A stretch of DNA of 64,000 nt from Deinococcus aetherius (GCF_025997855.1 NZ_AP026560.1:2999501-3063500), one strand, 5' to 3'; counted from the first letter of the stretch, positions 48,102-58,760 are shown. The notes: generated by a model not told the origin, from the sequence alone. Program-made: numbers and translations.

Positions 48102-48463
48102 CCATGACTGATCAGCTCACCAAGTTGATTCCCGTCCGCTCCAACAGCGAGATTCCAGAGAACATGACGACCGAGGAAGCGGCCCAGTTCTGGGAAACAC
48201 ACACGGCCACGCGAGAACTCATCGAGGAAAGCCGCAACGACCCGGAAGGCTTGGCCCTCCTGAACGAGATCGCCCCCCGCCAGCGGCCCCGGCAACCGCG
48301 CCAGCCCAAGGCCACGCACGTCACCACCCTGCGCCTGGACGAGGACATGGAAAAGCGGCTCAAGCACGTCGCCGCGTTGAAGCGGGTGCCGTACCAGACG
48401 CTGCTCAAGCAGTTCGTGGGCGAGCGGCTGTATGAGGAGGAGAAGCGGTTGGGGGTGGTGTGA
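48098..48463 (+). CDS. brnA: BrnA-family antitoxin (ribbon-helix-helix/CopG-like)
   Basis: 121 residues. C-terminal RHH-type segment HVTTLRLDEDMEKRLKHVAALKRVPYQTLLKQFVGERLYEEE is typical of BrnA/CopG antitoxins. N-terminal acidic helix MTTEEAAQFWETH may bind the toxin. Order toxin-antitoxin with 4-base overlap matches known brnTA operons. ATG 48098 or 48104. Confidence 0.85.
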   Translation: MTMTDQLTKLIPVRSNSEIPENMTTEEAAQFWETHTATRELIEESRNDPEGLALLNEIAPRQRPRQPRQPKATHVTTLRLDEDMEKRLKHVAALKRVPYQTLLKQFVGERLYEEEKRLGVV

Positions 48464-48537
48464 TGGGGATCACTCAAGGGCTGAGGCCAACTCCAGTCCC
48501 TATAACGAACACATTCGAACTATAGAGTAATACGAAT

Positions 48538-49929
48538 TTACTGCCGTTCAATTTTTCTCCATGCGGAAGAGGCTCCTGCAAGGCCCGGTACACGTTCGAT
48601 TTTACCAGCATCACGAAGACGATAGAAAACGTTTTTAACAGCATTTTCAGAGCGTATACCTGTCAAATCTCTTGCTTGAGAGTTTTTTATTGACTCATTA
48701 TTTTCCAGAAACTCAAGTATTGCTTGTTCCGGAGTAGCCAAAGGAGTGTGAGGTATCGTCACACGCACACCATTTTCCAGCTCCTCAATCACTGGGTTTT
48801 TTAGTTTCCATTCCTTCATCTTTTGAAACGCTGTGTCTAATCCCTCACCCATGTCCTTATTTGGCGGGTTTTTATATCTAGCTAGCTGCCTAACCACTCT
48901 GGGATTTCTAGAAAACCTTTGATCCAATATGTTATCCACACTTACAAATCCAGGAAGCTTACCAGGACTTATCACTTCGATCCTGTCATTGAATATCTTC
49001 ACGTGAACATGATCTGATATGCTATAATCACGATGGATTATAGCGTTTACAACTATCTCCCATATCGCCTCCTGTGGGTACTCGACCGGTTTTAATCCAT
49101 ATGTTGTCCAGATTTTTATCCCACTCAAAATTTCTGTTATCTTATCTATAACTCGTCTTATCAAGTCATAGCTACTGCCTTCTACAGTGTATACCTCTTT
49201 CAGATGATCCCTTTCTGGGTCATCTTCTTGAGTTTCATAACGTATCACCTTAACTGCACACTGACGCGGCATGAATGATGAGGGATCATCAGCGTACAAC
49301 AGTACAGATGCAACTTTAGGAGCGAAATCTTCTCTTCTAAGCAGGTTTTGATTTAGCAAGTAATCCAAACCATCAAGACTTGAACCCACATCGTATAACA
49401 TGTCCTTAACAGCCGCACTTTCAGCAACGACTTCGGGAGGACAATCCATTAACAATTCATCCTCAAATGTAGTTGCCCCTTTTGAATAACTAAGGGCTAT
49501 TATTCTTTGTGGATCGGTCAGTCTTATACTTTGCGCAGATTGACGTACATATACTTCTTGAGAAGAGGTTTTATGGACAAAATTACTTTTATCAACGTTC
49601 ACAGACATGATTATATTAGTTGAAACATCTAACGCTTGTAAAAATTTTATACGGAAGGGAACGGTAGGGTTTAGAGTGGATAAAGAAGCAATGTGGGCAT
49701 TGTAATCTTCTATATCACTTAAACCCCTCCATCTATCTATAGTATTGGTCTCTTCTTTATCATCCTTGACGCCGACGAATACTTCACCACCATCGGCATT
49801 TGCGAAAGCTACAACTGTTTTCTCAAGACCGGCTGGTCTCAGCCTGGCATCTTTCCTATCAAAGAAATGAGACTCCATCCTCTCACATATCTCCAGGGCC
49901 TCTTCAAAAGTGATCTGGTCCACCCTCAC
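48538..49929 (-). CDS. AlbA_2/Schlafen-like ATP-binding protein (COG2865 type)
   Basis: 463 residues. N-terminal AlbA_2 domain (ESHFFDRKDARLRPAGLEKTVVAFANADGGEVFVGVKDD; ~20-130) and a GHKL-type ATPase segment (PQEAIWEIVVNAIIHRDYS...VKIFNDRIEVISPGKLP; ~285-345), then a C-terminal winged-helix (~400-455). Such proteins act as regulators or in phage defence; role here unknown. GC ~40%, far below the neighbours, so acquired. GTG start overlaps the preceding small gene by GTGA. Confidence 0.88.
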   Translation of the reverse strand: MRVDQITFEEALEICERMESHFFDRKDARLRPAGLEKTVVAFANADGGEVFVGVKDDKEETNTIDRWRGLSDIEDYNAHIASLSTLNPTVPFRIKFLQALDVSTNIIMSVNVDKSNFVHKTSSQEVYVRQSAQSIRLTDPQRIIALSYSKGATTFEDELLMDCPPEVVAESAAVKDMLYDVGSSLDGLDYLLNQNLLRREDFAPKVASVLLYADDPSSFMPRQCAVKVIRYETQEDDPERDHLKEVYTVEGSSYDLIRRVIDKITEILSGIKIWTTYGLKPVEYPQEAIWEIVVNAIIHRDYSISDHVHVKIFNDRIEVISPGKLPGFVSVDNILDQRFSRNPRVVRQLARYKNPPNKDMGEGLDTAFQKMKEWKLKNPVIEELENGVRVTIPHTPLATPEQAILEFLENNESIKNSQARDLTGIRSENAVKNVFYRLRDAGKIERVPGLAGASSAWRKIERQ

Positions 49930-50120
49930 TTCGTTAATCTCCTTGATTCACAGATGGCAATATAAGCATGTAGCCAAAGCTCCACAGCTTCTCGAACCTC
50001 AACCCTCCGTTTGAGTATATCCGAATCGTTACGGGTGAGCTGCTCAAACGGTACATAAGATGATTGCCAGTAGATGATTTTTTCTTCCACCCCCGACTTC
50101 CGCTTCGCCCTCGCCCGCAT
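49926..50120 (-). CDS. Small ORF coupled to the AlbA_2 gene, possibly a truncated partner
   Basis: About 64 residues ending ...YWQSSYVPFEQLTRNDSDILKRRVEVREAVELWLHAYIAICESRRLTK; stop overlaps the AlbA_2 GTG by four bases. The C-terminal part has the island's low GC. The N-terminal codons lie in GC-rich host-like sequence and overlap the opposing gene at 50074, so the true 5' end may have been lost at the island border. Confidence 0.4.
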   Translation of the reverse strand: MRARAKRKSGVEEKIIYWQSSYVPFEQLTRNDSDILKRRVEVREAVELWLHAYIAICESRRLTK

Positions 50121-50541
50121 CCACCCTCCCTCTGACGCCCGCCTCTCCTGCATCTGGGCAGCGGAGTCCGAGCCCGACCCGGGGGAGGAGGTGCCGCCCG
50201 GCGTGCGGGCGTGGTGGCTGTCCCTGACCCGGGAGTTGCTGGGCGGGCCGGGGTGGGGGCGCGTGGTGCTGGTGCAGGACGCAGGGTATCGGTGGTTCCG
50301 AATGCGGTACAGCGTGCACGAGGCGACGCCCGAGCGGGTGCTGGCGGCGGTGGAGGGGGACCACGGGGCGCCGTCGTCTGCCGGGTCGTTCACGCTGGCG
50401 TGGGGAGCGAGCGTGGAGCGCGGGCGGGTGGCCTGCCGGGGCGCGGCGTTCAGCATTGGGGATCAGCTCGGGGTGTGCCTGTACGCGCTGCCGGACGATC
50501 TGGAGCGGCTGGGGGCGTGGGTGCCGGGTGGGTGGTCATAG
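50074..50541 (+). CDS. Hypothetical protein at the island border
   Basis: 155 residues. Starts ATGATTTTTTC in low-GC sequence, then continues in GC-rich coding sequence (WAAESEPDPGEEVPPGVRAWWLSLTRELLGGPGWGRVVLVQDAGYRWFRMRYSVHEA...). No family recognised; alpha/beta character, no signal peptide. Its first ~15 codons lie across the GC junction, so the native N-terminus may have been replaced. Confidence 0.55.
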   Translation: MIFSSTPDFRFALARIHPPSDARLSCIWAAESEPDPGEEVPPGVRAWWLSLTRELLGGPGWGRVVLVQDAGYRWFRMRYSVHEATPERVLAAVEGDHGAPSSAGSFTLAWGASVERGRVACRGAAFSIGDQLGVCLYALPDDLERLGAWVPGGWS

Positions 50542-50564
50542 GCGAGCCGCTTCATACTTATGCC

Positions 50565-50801
50565 GTGCGAGTCTCTCTCTCCCTGGACGAGCAGACCTTC
50601 GCCGAGGCCGAGGCGCTGGCCTGGAAGTTGGGCCTGGGCCGCAGCGAGCTTTGGCGGGCTGCCCTGCGGGAATATCTGGAGCTGCACCGTGGGGAGGACG
50701 TGATGGCGGCCCTTAACCGCGTGCACGGCAAGAACACAGGGACGGACGAAGACCTGCGGCGAGAGGCAGCGCGGCGAACCTTCGAGGCGAACGAGTGGTG
50801 A
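50565..50801 (+). CDS. Ribbon-helix-helix (CopG/MetJ-like) small protein
   Basis: 78 residues from GTG 50565. VRVSLSLDEQTFAEAEALAWKLGLGRSELWRAALREYLEL is the strand-helix-helix of RHH antitoxins. No toxin gene follows, so it is an orphan antitoxin or a small regulator. TACTTA lies just upstream. Confidence 0.7.
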   Translation: MRVSLSLDEQTFAEAEALAWKLGLGRSELWRAALREYLELHRGEDVMAALNRVHGKNTGTDEDLRREAARRTFEANEW

Positions 50802-50844
50802 GGAGGCACCTTACCGCCCGCTCCCCCTCCCCTATCCTCCCCCC

Positions 50845-51045
50845 ATGACCCCTCCCCGCTCCCAGATTCGCCCCGGCGTGACCGTGGACATCGTGCAGAA
50901 GCAGGACCAGCCCACGGGCAGGCTCACGCGCGGTGTGGTGGCACAGCTTCTTACAGGCTCGGCCACCCACCCACACGGCATCAAGGTCCGCCTCGTCAGC
51001 GGGCAGGTGGGCCGTGTGCAGGCGGTGGTCGGGGCCGAGGGGTAG
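50845..51045 (+). CDS. YwbE family protein
   Basis: 66 residues. RPGVTVDIVQKQDQPTGRLTRGVVAQLLTGSATHPHGIKVRLVSGQVGRVQAV is the complete YwbE (DUF2196) pattern, a small beta-barrel of unknown function. Leaderless ATG (TATCCT, six bases). Confidence 0.9.
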   Translation: MTPPRSQIRPGVTVDIVQKQDQPTGRLTRGVVAQLLTGSATHPHGIKVRLVSGQVGRVQAVVGAEG

Positions 51046-51054
51046 AGGGTCACG

Positions 51055-51946
51055 TCACAGCCGCAGCCCCCGCACTCGCGTGGGGATGTGGTAGAGGCCC
51101 GTGGTGGCGGTCATGAAGAGCTCCGTCCCGTCCGGCCCGCCGAAGCAGAGATTGGAGACGGTCTCGGGCACGAGGACGCGGCCCAGTTCCTCGCCGCCCG
51201 GGCTCAGGACGTGAACGCCTTCCCCGGCGCTGGTCCAGACGCGGCCCGAGTCGTCCACCCCGAAGCCGTCGGGCACGCCGGGGCGGATGGTGGCCCACCG
51301 GCCCTCGGGGGTGACGGTGCCGTCCGGGCCCAGGCGGTAGCGGTAGAGGTGGCCCTCATCGTCGTGGGTATCGGACACGAGGAGGAGGTCGGGGGCGGCG
51401 AAGGCGAGGCCGTTGGGCATGAGGCGGTCGCGGATGGGAGCGGTGAGCGCGCCGTCCAGGGCGAGGCGGTAGACGTGGTTGCCGGGCTGCTCGCGCTCGC
51501 CGCCGTAGCCCTCGTCGGGCTGGTCGAGGCCGTAAGTGGGATCGGTAAAACCACAGGCTGCCGTCCGGGCTCAGGGTCACGTCGTTGGGGCTGCTGAGCC
51601 TGCGGCCCTCAAAGGTGTCCGCGAGGATGGTCCAGGCCCCGTTCTCCTCCTGGCGGACGAGGGCCCGCTGGCCGTGTGAGCAGGCGACGAGGCGACCCCC
51701 GGCGTCGAGCGTGTGCCCGTTCTGGTGGTGGCTGGGATGCATCTCCTCTTGTAACCTTTCAGAGCGTAACCAGCGCCAGGTGAGGTTCTGGCGCACGTCG
51801 CTGAAGATCACGGCGTCCATTTGCGTGTGGTAGACCGGACTCTCGGCTCAGGTGAAGCCCTGGGCCAGCCGAGGCAGCGGGGCCCCCTCCAGGAACAGGT
51901 CGAGGAAGTCGAGGCGGGTCGCGGCGAGGTGGGTCATGGCCTCCAT
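51055..51946 (-). pseudogene. SMP-30/gluconolactonase-family gene with a nonsense and a frameshift mutation
   Basis: Reading from ATG 51946 (MEAMTHLAATRLDFLDL...LAQGFT), an in-frame TGA at 51850-51848 stands where family members have Trp (GFTWAESPVY). The frame then resumes with AESPVYHTQMDAVIFSDVRQN and ...SSPNDVTLSPDGSLWF. A single extra T in the TTTT run (51547-51550, minus strand) shifts the frame; the remainder TDPTYGLDQ... MPNGLAFAAPDLLLVSDTHDD ... to 51055 is intact. Two independent lesions make this a pseudogene rather than one sequencing error. The intact product would be a calcium-dependent lactonase. Confidence 0.88.
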
Positions 51947-52003
51947 CCCTTCCTCACCCCTCGCCCGCCCGCACGGCTTACGGTGCGCGCGAGGAGGCCA
52001 ACC

Positions 52004-52264
52004 ATGCCCGAAGCGTGGAGCGACAGGGACGAACGGCAGTACGAGCACATCAAGGAGAGCGAACTGAGCTGGGGCGAGCCGGGGGAACGCGCCGAGGAGA
52101 TCGCCGCCCGCACGGTGAACAAGCACCGCCGCCAGGAGGGCCGCACCCCGAACACCCAACTCTCCGACCTCACCCGCGACGAGCTGTACAACCGGGTCAG
52201 GGAAAAGGGCATCAGGGGCCGCAGCGGCATGAGCAAGGCGGAGCTGGTCGCGGCGCTGAGCTGA
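52004..52264 (+). CDS. Small protein with a Rho N-terminal-like (SAP-type) helix-extended domain
   Basis: 86 residues. C-terminal TQLSDLTRDELYNRVREKGIRGRSGMSKAELVAALS is a Rho_N-type motif (nucleic-acid-associated helix-loop-helix). The N-terminus is charged (SDRDERQYEHIKESELSWGEPGERAEEIAARTVNKHRRQEG). RBS GAGGAGG seven bases upstream. Probably a small nucleoid or plasmid-maintenance-like protein. Confidence 0.8.
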   Translation: MPEAWSDRDERQYEHIKESELSWGEPGERAEEIAARTVNKHRRQEGRTPNTQLSDLTRDELYNRVREKGIRGRSGMSKAELVAALS

Positions 52265-52533
52265 ACCGGGGAGCGCTGTATTGCACGGTCAGGCACTGGG
52301 CGGGCGGACCCTCTTGACCGTGATGCCCCGCTTCGCGCAAAACGGGCTGGACGGGGCGCCGCCGACAGACGAGCAGACCAAAGCGTTGCACGAGTACATC
52401 AAGGGCCTGGAACGGCTCCACTTCTCCGGGTCTCTGCTGGCAGTTCCCGCCGGGCAGAGGCCGGGTTTCCTTTTGCCCCACATTGCCGTAACGGCCGCGT
52501 TTGAACGCTGCCCCGACCCCTACACTTCCTCCC
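52265..52533. other. Intergenic stretch with a possible degenerate coding remnant
   Basis: A frame from about 52317 on the plus strand reads LTVMPRFAQNGLDGAPPTDEQTKALHEYIKGLERLHF, with plausible coding character. It runs without its own stop into the mutY promoter. No family match recognised; probably a remnant or chance frame. Confidence 0.25.
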
Positions 52534-53571
52534 GTGACCCTCTCCCCCGCCGACCTCCCCGCCGTGCGCGCGGCGCTGCTGGCCTGGTTCGACCGTGCCG
52601 GGCGCGACCTGCCGTGGCGGGTGGGGCCGGAGGGCGGGCGCGACCCCTACCGGGTGTGGGTGTCCGAGGTGCTGCTCCAGCAGACCCAGGTGGCGCGCGG
52701 GCGGGTGTACTTCGAGCGGTTTCTGACGGCGTTCCCGACGGTGGAGGCGCTGGCCGCCGCTCCCGTCGAGGCCGTCCTCAAGGCGTGGGAAGGCTGCGGT
52801 TACTACGCCCGGGCCAGGAACCTGCACCGGGCGGCGGGCGTGATCGCGCGGGAGGGAATGCCGACGACCCACGAGGGCTGGCGGGCCCTTCCGGGCGTGG
52901 GGCCCTACACGGCGGCGGCGGTGTCCAGTCTCGCCTTCGGGGAGGCCAGGGCAGTCAGCGACGGCAACGTGCGGCGGGTGCTCGCGCGGGTGCACGGCGA
53001 GCGGCAGCCGACCGAGCCGTGGGTGCAGGCGCGGGCCGACGAACTTCTCGACCCCGCCCGCCCCGCCGCCTTCAATGAGGCGGTGATGGACCTGGGGGCG
53101 ATGGTCTGCACGCCGAGAAACCCGCGCTGCCACGAGTGTCCCGTCTCCGCTTGGTGCACGGCCTTCGCGTCGGGCGAGCCCGCCTCCTTCCCGGCCCCCA
53201 AGGTGCGCGCTGCGGTACGTCAGGTCCGCGCCGTGGCCCTGCTCCTCGGCGACGAGCGCGAGGCGGTGCTCGAACGGCGGGAGAGCACCTTTCTCGGCGG
53301 GCTGATGGGCCTGCCCACCGAGGTCGTCGGGGAAGGCGAGGGGGAAGGGGACGCGCTCGCCCGCCTCGCCGCACGGCTGGGCGTCACCGTGGCGGGCGAA
53401 CTCGGCACCGTCACCCACACCATGACGCATAGGCTCGTGACGCTCACCGTCTACGGGGGGCGGGGCGGCCCGGCGCGCACTCCGGTGGCCGACGCCGCCC
53501 TCTCTCGTCTGGACCACAAGGCGCTGGGGCTGTGGCGGGCGCGGCAGGGGTCGCTGTTCCCGGAGGTGTGA
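52534..53571 (+). CDS. mutY: A/G-specific adenine glycosylase
   Basis: 345 residues. HhH-GPD core: VSEVLLQQTQVARGRVYFERFL (catalytic Glu), LPGVGPYTAAAVSSLAFG (HhH), VSDGNVRRVLARV (catalytic Asp). 4Fe-4S ligands are Cys192, 199, 202 and 208 (C-x6-C-x2-C-x5-C). A NUDIX-like C-terminal domain recognises 8-oxoG. Removes A opposite 8-oxoG. Start GTG 52534 is leaderless (TACACT, seven bases). Confidence 0.95.
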   Translation: MTLSPADLPAVRAALLAWFDRAGRDLPWRVGPEGGRDPYRVWVSEVLLQQTQVARGRVYFERFLTAFPTVEALAAAPVEAVLKAWEGCGYYARARNLHRAAGVIAREGMPTTHEGWRALPGVGPYTAAAVSSLAFGEARAVSDGNVRRVLARVHGERQPTEPWVQARADELLDPARPAAFNEAVMDLGAMVCTPRNPRCHECPVSAWCTAFASGEPASFPAPKVRAAVRQVRAVALLLGDEREAVLERRESTFLGGLMGLPTEVVGEGEGEGDALARLAARLGVTVAGELGTVTHTMTHRLVTLTVYGGRGGPARTPVADAALSRLDHKALGLWRARQGSLFPEV

Positions 53572-53617
53572 GGACGGCGGGTTGGCCGGTCAGGGGCACT
53601 GGGGGGCAGCCGCGTTC

Positions 53618-53657
53618 ACCCCCCTCCCAGCCTCTCCCACAAGGGGGAGGAGCAAAA
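53618..53657. repeat. GC-rich palindromic dispersed repeat, copy 6
   Basis: ACCCCCCTCCCAGCCTCTCCCACAAGGGGGAGGAGCAAAAAG type, same orientation as copies 2 and 4. Lies after mutY. Confidence 0.7.
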
Positions 53658-53923
53658 AGCGCGGAGGCTTTTAGGCTGTTCAAAACGTGGACCCAGAGGC
53701 CCCATCAGTGGAAGTGGCCGGACGGTCCTGGCCCACGACCCCGCCTTGCTCGCGCGGCGAGACGGTGGGCCCGCGACTGAGCTGCGACAAGATCAGACAT
53801 TGCGCTGGGAAAGACCCGACCACCCACGCCGCCCCTTTGTACCTGCCCAGCCCAGCGCCGCTCCCCCCCTGCCCCTTTGGATGGAAGGCGCCCCACCCCC
53901 CAGGCGCTACACTGACCCCCGTC
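53658..53923. other. Gene-free stretch between mutY and the prenyltransferase
   Basis: With the repeat before it, a gap of ~350 bases. I see no supported gene; the plus-strand frame is open but lacks coding character before ATG 53924. TACACT lies ten bases upstream of that ATG. Confidence 0.5.
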
Positions 53924-54754
53924 ATGACCCGCCCGCCCGTCAAAGCCGCCCTCCGCACCGCCAAGAAAACGCGGGACGCGGCGCGCGGCGCCCTGCTGTG
54001 GGGCTACGAGCAACGCCTCGCCCGGGCGGTCCGGTCCCACGGCAAGCTGCCCCGTCACCTGGGCCTGATCCTCGACGGCAACCGCCGCTACGCCCGGGCC
54101 CTCGGCGTGGAGCGCGAACTGGGCTACGAGTTCGGCATCGACAAGGCGCACGAGGTCTTGCAGTGGTGCCTCGAACTCGGCATCCCGGCGGTGACGATCT
54201 GGGTGCTCTCCACCGACAACGTGGCCCGCGACCCCGACGAGGTCCGGCACCTGATGGGCCTCTTTGACCGCGAGGCACGCAACCTGGCCCGCGACCCGCG
54301 CATCCACGCCAACCGGGTGCGGGTGCGCGCCATCGGGCAGCATCACGACTTCCCGGTGAATGTCGTGGGCGCCCTGCGCGAACTGGAGGACAAGACGGCC
54401 CACTACGACGGGATGCTCCTGAACATCGCGGTGGGGTACGGGGGCCGCGAGGAGATCGTGGACGCGGTCAAGCAGCACCTCAGCGCCCAGGCGGCGGCGG
54501 GTGAGGCGCTTGAGGACGTGATCGAGCACCTGCGGCCCGAGCACATCAGCGCGCACCTGTACACGGCGGGCATCCCCGACCCCGACTTCATCATCCGCAC
54601 GAGCGGCGAGATCCGGCTCTCCGGCTTCATGCTGTGGCAGAGCGTGTATTCCGAGTACTACTTCTGCGACGTGTACTGGCCGGGCTTCCGCCGGGTGGAC
54701 TTCCTGCGCGCCCTGCGCGACTTCCAGGGCCGTGACCGGAGATACGGGAAATAG
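53924..54754 (+). CDS. uppS: cis-Prenyltransferase (undecaprenyl/polyprenyl diphosphate synthase family)
   Basis: 276 residues. HLGLILDGNRRYARALG (catalytic Asp; R-Y instead of the usual R-W), ELGYEFGIDKAHEVLQWCLELGI, NIAVGYGGREEIVDA, and PDFIIRTSGEIRLSGFMLWQSVYSEYYF (IPP-binding RTSGE-x-R). Chain length (short Z-prenyl vs undecaprenyl) cannot be fixed from sequence. The N-terminal 45-residue extension is basic. Confidence 0.9.
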   Translation: MTRPPVKAALRTAKKTRDAARGALLWGYEQRLARAVRSHGKLPRHLGLILDGNRRYARALGVERELGYEFGIDKAHEVLQWCLELGIPAVTIWVLSTDNVARDPDEVRHLMGLFDREARNLARDPRIHANRVRVRAIGQHHDFPVNVVGALRELEDKTAHYDGMLLNIAVGYGGREEIVDAVKQHLSAQAAAGEALEDVIEHLRPEHISAHLYTAGIPDPDFIIRTSGEIRLSGFMLWQSVYSEYYFCDVYWPGFRRVDFLRALRDFQGRDRRYGK

Positions 54755-54795
54755 AGGAGGACCCGCCCACGAACGCGGGGGGCTCCCCTTCCCCC

Positions 54796-55794
54796 TCAGC
54801 GCGGGCGCAGGGTGACGGTCTGGTCGAGACGGACGAGCATCTGGAGCTGCTCGCCGCCCGGCTGAGTCAGGCTCATCCGCAGGCGCGTGGCCTGGGTCTG
54901 GGTGCTTCCCACGGGCAGACCGTCGGGGCGGTAGAGGCTCAGGCCGCCGCCCTGGGAGCCGCCGAGCAGTTCGAGCCGGATGCGGGGGATATCCGGCCCA
55001 CCGCCGAACTCGACCGTCCAGGCGCCGGAGGTGCTGCGCGTCCCGAACACGTGCAGCGCGGCGGGGTTCACGCCCCGGTAGGTCGTGGTCGTGGTGACCG
55101 TAAGGGGGCTGGCCTGCACGCCCCCGAGCGGGTTCTCTCCGCCTCCCAGCCCGGCGGCGAGCGACCCCAGGACGGCGCCCAGCAGCGCCTGGACGTCCAC
55201 CGTGACGCTCCGGGTGACGGGCTGCCCGACCGCGAAGGTCTGCCCGTACACGCCGGTCAGGTCCCCGCCGCCCCCGCCCAACTGGTTGCGCAGCACCTCG
55301 GGAGTCAGGCCGGAGAGGGCGGCCTGCACGAGGGGATTGTCGCTCTCGATGCGGGTGAGGGCCACCGTGCCGCCCGGGGCCACCGTCTGCACCAGGCGCA
55401 CGGTGAGGGGCCCCAGGCCGGGCACCTGGGTGATCACGGTGTTCACCAGGGTGACGGTCCCGTCCGGGGCACGCTCCTGGACCTTGTAAAAGACCTTGCC
55501 GACGCTCGTCTGCGTACCTGCCCGGCCCAGGGCCTCCTCGATGCCCTGTCGCAGCTCGCCCTGCTCCGCCTCGCTCGGGGCCGCGCCGTCGGGAGCGGTC
55601 ACCTGCACGTCCTCCACGGTCAGGCGCGTGACCGTGGTCTGGGTGAGTTCGACGAGCGTGCCGGGACGCGCGCCGAGGCTCAGGGTCACCGTGGCGGCGG
55701 CAGCGGGGGCGGGCGGGGTGGCCAGGGTCGTCCCGCCCTGGGCACTTGCGGCGGGGGCGGTCAGCAGCAGGGCCGTCAGCAGGACTGTTCGCAT
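54796..55794 (-). CDS. Secreted hypothetical protein
   Basis: 332 residues with signal peptide MRTVLLTALLLTAPAASAQ. The mature part is Val/Thr-rich beta (VTLSLGARPGTLVELTQTTVTRLTVEDVQV; TVTTTTTYRGVNPAALHVFG) with a Gly-rich middle (LGGGGGD, AAGLGGGENPLGG). No family recognised. Leaderless ATG 55794 (TACCGT, seven bases). Divergent from the HRDC-fusion gene, 119 bases apart. Confidence 0.8.
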   Translation of the reverse strand: MRTVLLTALLLTAPAASAQGGTTLATPPAPAAAATVTLSLGARPGTLVELTQTTVTRLTVEDVQVTAPDGAAPSEAEQGELRQGIEEALGRAGTQTSVGKVFYKVQERAPDGTVTLVNTVITQVPGLGPLTVRLVQTVAPGGTVALTRIESDNPLVQAALSGLTPEVLRNQLGGGGGDLTGVYGQTFAVGQPVTRSVTVDVQALLGAVLGSLAAGLGGGENPLGGVQASPLTVTTTTTYRGVNPAALHVFGTRSTSGAWTVEFGGGPDIPRIRLELLGGSQGGGLSLYRPDGLPVGSTQTQATRLRMSLTQPGGEQLQMLVRLDQTVTLRPR

Positions 55795-55913
55795 ACTCCC
55801 CACGGTACGCTCCCCGCCGGGCGGGGGTTGCCGCAGGGGCGCGGGGGGCCCCCCATTCACCCGTTCCCCATCTGCGGGAGGCTTTCGGGTGCCCGTGCGG
55901 CACAATGGGCGCC

Positions 55914-57581
<1,668 letters not shown>

Positions 57582-57599
57582 GGGCGAGGTCGGCCCGGC

Positions 57600-57908
57600 C
57601 TAGACGACGGCGCTCCGAACCGGGGGAGCGGCTTCCTCGTCCGGCAGCCACCACCCGACCTCGCGCCGAATGAAGTACATCCGCTCCACCTCGTCCTCAC
57701 TCGCGCGCAGGGGGGAGTAGTCGGCCCGGTAGAGCTGGCCGCCCGAGGAGAGGAGCACCGGGATCAGCACGTCCGCCCGGCCGGAGGGAAAGGCAAAGGC
57801 GAACGCCCCAACCCGGATTTCGGGATGTTCGGAGGAAACCACATAGCCGAGTCGGTGCTGCGGGCCGAGATGAAGGACCTGGACGCGCACCGGTTCGACG
57901 AGGGGCAT
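57600..57908 (-). CDS. Hypothetical protein, unknown family
   Basis: 102 residues, alpha/beta with GAFAFAFPSGRADVLIPVLLSSGGQLYRADYSPL and a C-terminal ERMYFIRREVGWWLPDEEA. Leaderless ATG (TAATGT, six bases). No recognised domain. Confidence 0.65.
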   Translation of the reverse strand: MPLVEPVRVQVLHLGPQHRLGYVVSSEHPEIRVGAFAFAFPSGRADVLIPVLLSSGGQLYRADYSPLRASEDEVERMYFIRREVGWWLPDEEAAPPVRSAVV

Positions 57909-58136
57909 AGCTCCACATTAAGGGGAGAACTTAAGGGGACCGTCAGGGATGGAACAGCACCCGGCATCGTCCTCGCGCCCACCTCAGCGTCCGACGGGTC
58001 ACGGGGCGCCCTCCTGTGGCCGCACCTTGGGGAGGAAAGGCGCGAGAACAGCCCTCACCTTCCTGTCAACCATCTCAACGTTTAGCGTTCTCGAAGCCGG
58101 ACGCCGGGGAGCTTCCTTACCCTGGCGGAGATAACC

Positions 58137-58340
58137 TTGTTCACCCCTCCTCCCCAGGTGTTGACTCGGGCCTGGACGCTGGCAGAAGAACTCGACGACG
58201 CTGCCGCCCGGGTCCGACTGCACGAACTCCAGTCCCAATGGCCCTCCCTGCCCGACGGTCGGCGAGCTCAGGTTCTGGAGGAGGTGACCACTCTGGGTCG
58301 TCAGCTCGGCTACCGCCAAGCCACCGACCCGCGCCGCTGA
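58137..58340 (+). CDS. Small helical hypothetical protein (doubtful)
   Basis: 67 residues from TTG 58137: helical, amphipathic (RAWTLAEELDDAAARVRLHELQSQWPSLPDGRRAQVLEEVTTLGRQLGY). TAACCT overlaps the start region. Gene character is suggestive but a TTG start and short length make it uncertain. Confidence 0.4.
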   Translation: MFTPPPQVLTRAWTLAEELDDAAARVRLHELQSQWPSLPDGRRAQVLEEVTTLGRQLGYRQATDPRR

Positions 58341-58403
58341 GTCAGGGGGAAGTCCAGTGTCGCCCCCACGCTCAGGGTGCATCACAGCTGGAGAGGCACG
58401 CTC

Positions 58404-58760
58404 CTAGAGCGGTGTGGGGTGGACCGTGCGCGTTCCCCGTTCCATCCACGCCCGCAGGCTCGCCAGGGCATCGTCACTCAGGCGGCTGGTCGCCGTTCCG
58501 TTCGCGTTGACGGTCCAGCCCAGACGGTTGGCCTCCTGCGGCAGACCGTCCAGCGTGTAGGTGCCGGGGGCGACGCGCGCCGAGAGCATCACGGTCGCGT
58601 AGTTGCGGTAGTACTCCTCCTCGAAGCGTTTCTGAAGACGCTCCTCGCGGTCGTGGTCCACCCCCGAGATGCCGAAGAACGCGAAGAAGCCGCTGAGGTC
58701 GACCCACGGGCGCAGGCGGGTGCGCTTGACGGAAAGATTGATGAGTTTCACCGGCTCCAT
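58404..58760 (-). CDS. Hypothetical protein
   Basis: 118 residues. Opens MEPVKLINLSVKRTRLRPWVDLSGFFAFFGISGVDHDREERLQKRFEEEYYRNYATVM, then a beta-rich end. Good RBS AGAAGGAAGGG upstream. No family recognised. Follows the ferredoxin-like gene on the same strand with a ~95-base gap. Confidence 0.7.
   Translation of the reverse strand: MEPVKLINLSVKRTRLRPWVDLSGFFAFFGISGVDHDREERLQKRFEEEYYRNYATVMLSARVAPGTYTLDGLPQEANRLGWTVNANGTATSRLSDDALASLRAWMERGTRTVHPTPL

Noticed and set aside
53687..53923. N-terminal extension of the prenyltransferase
   Set aside because: Family similarity begins after ATG 53924; upstream codons are low-complexity and follow a repeat.
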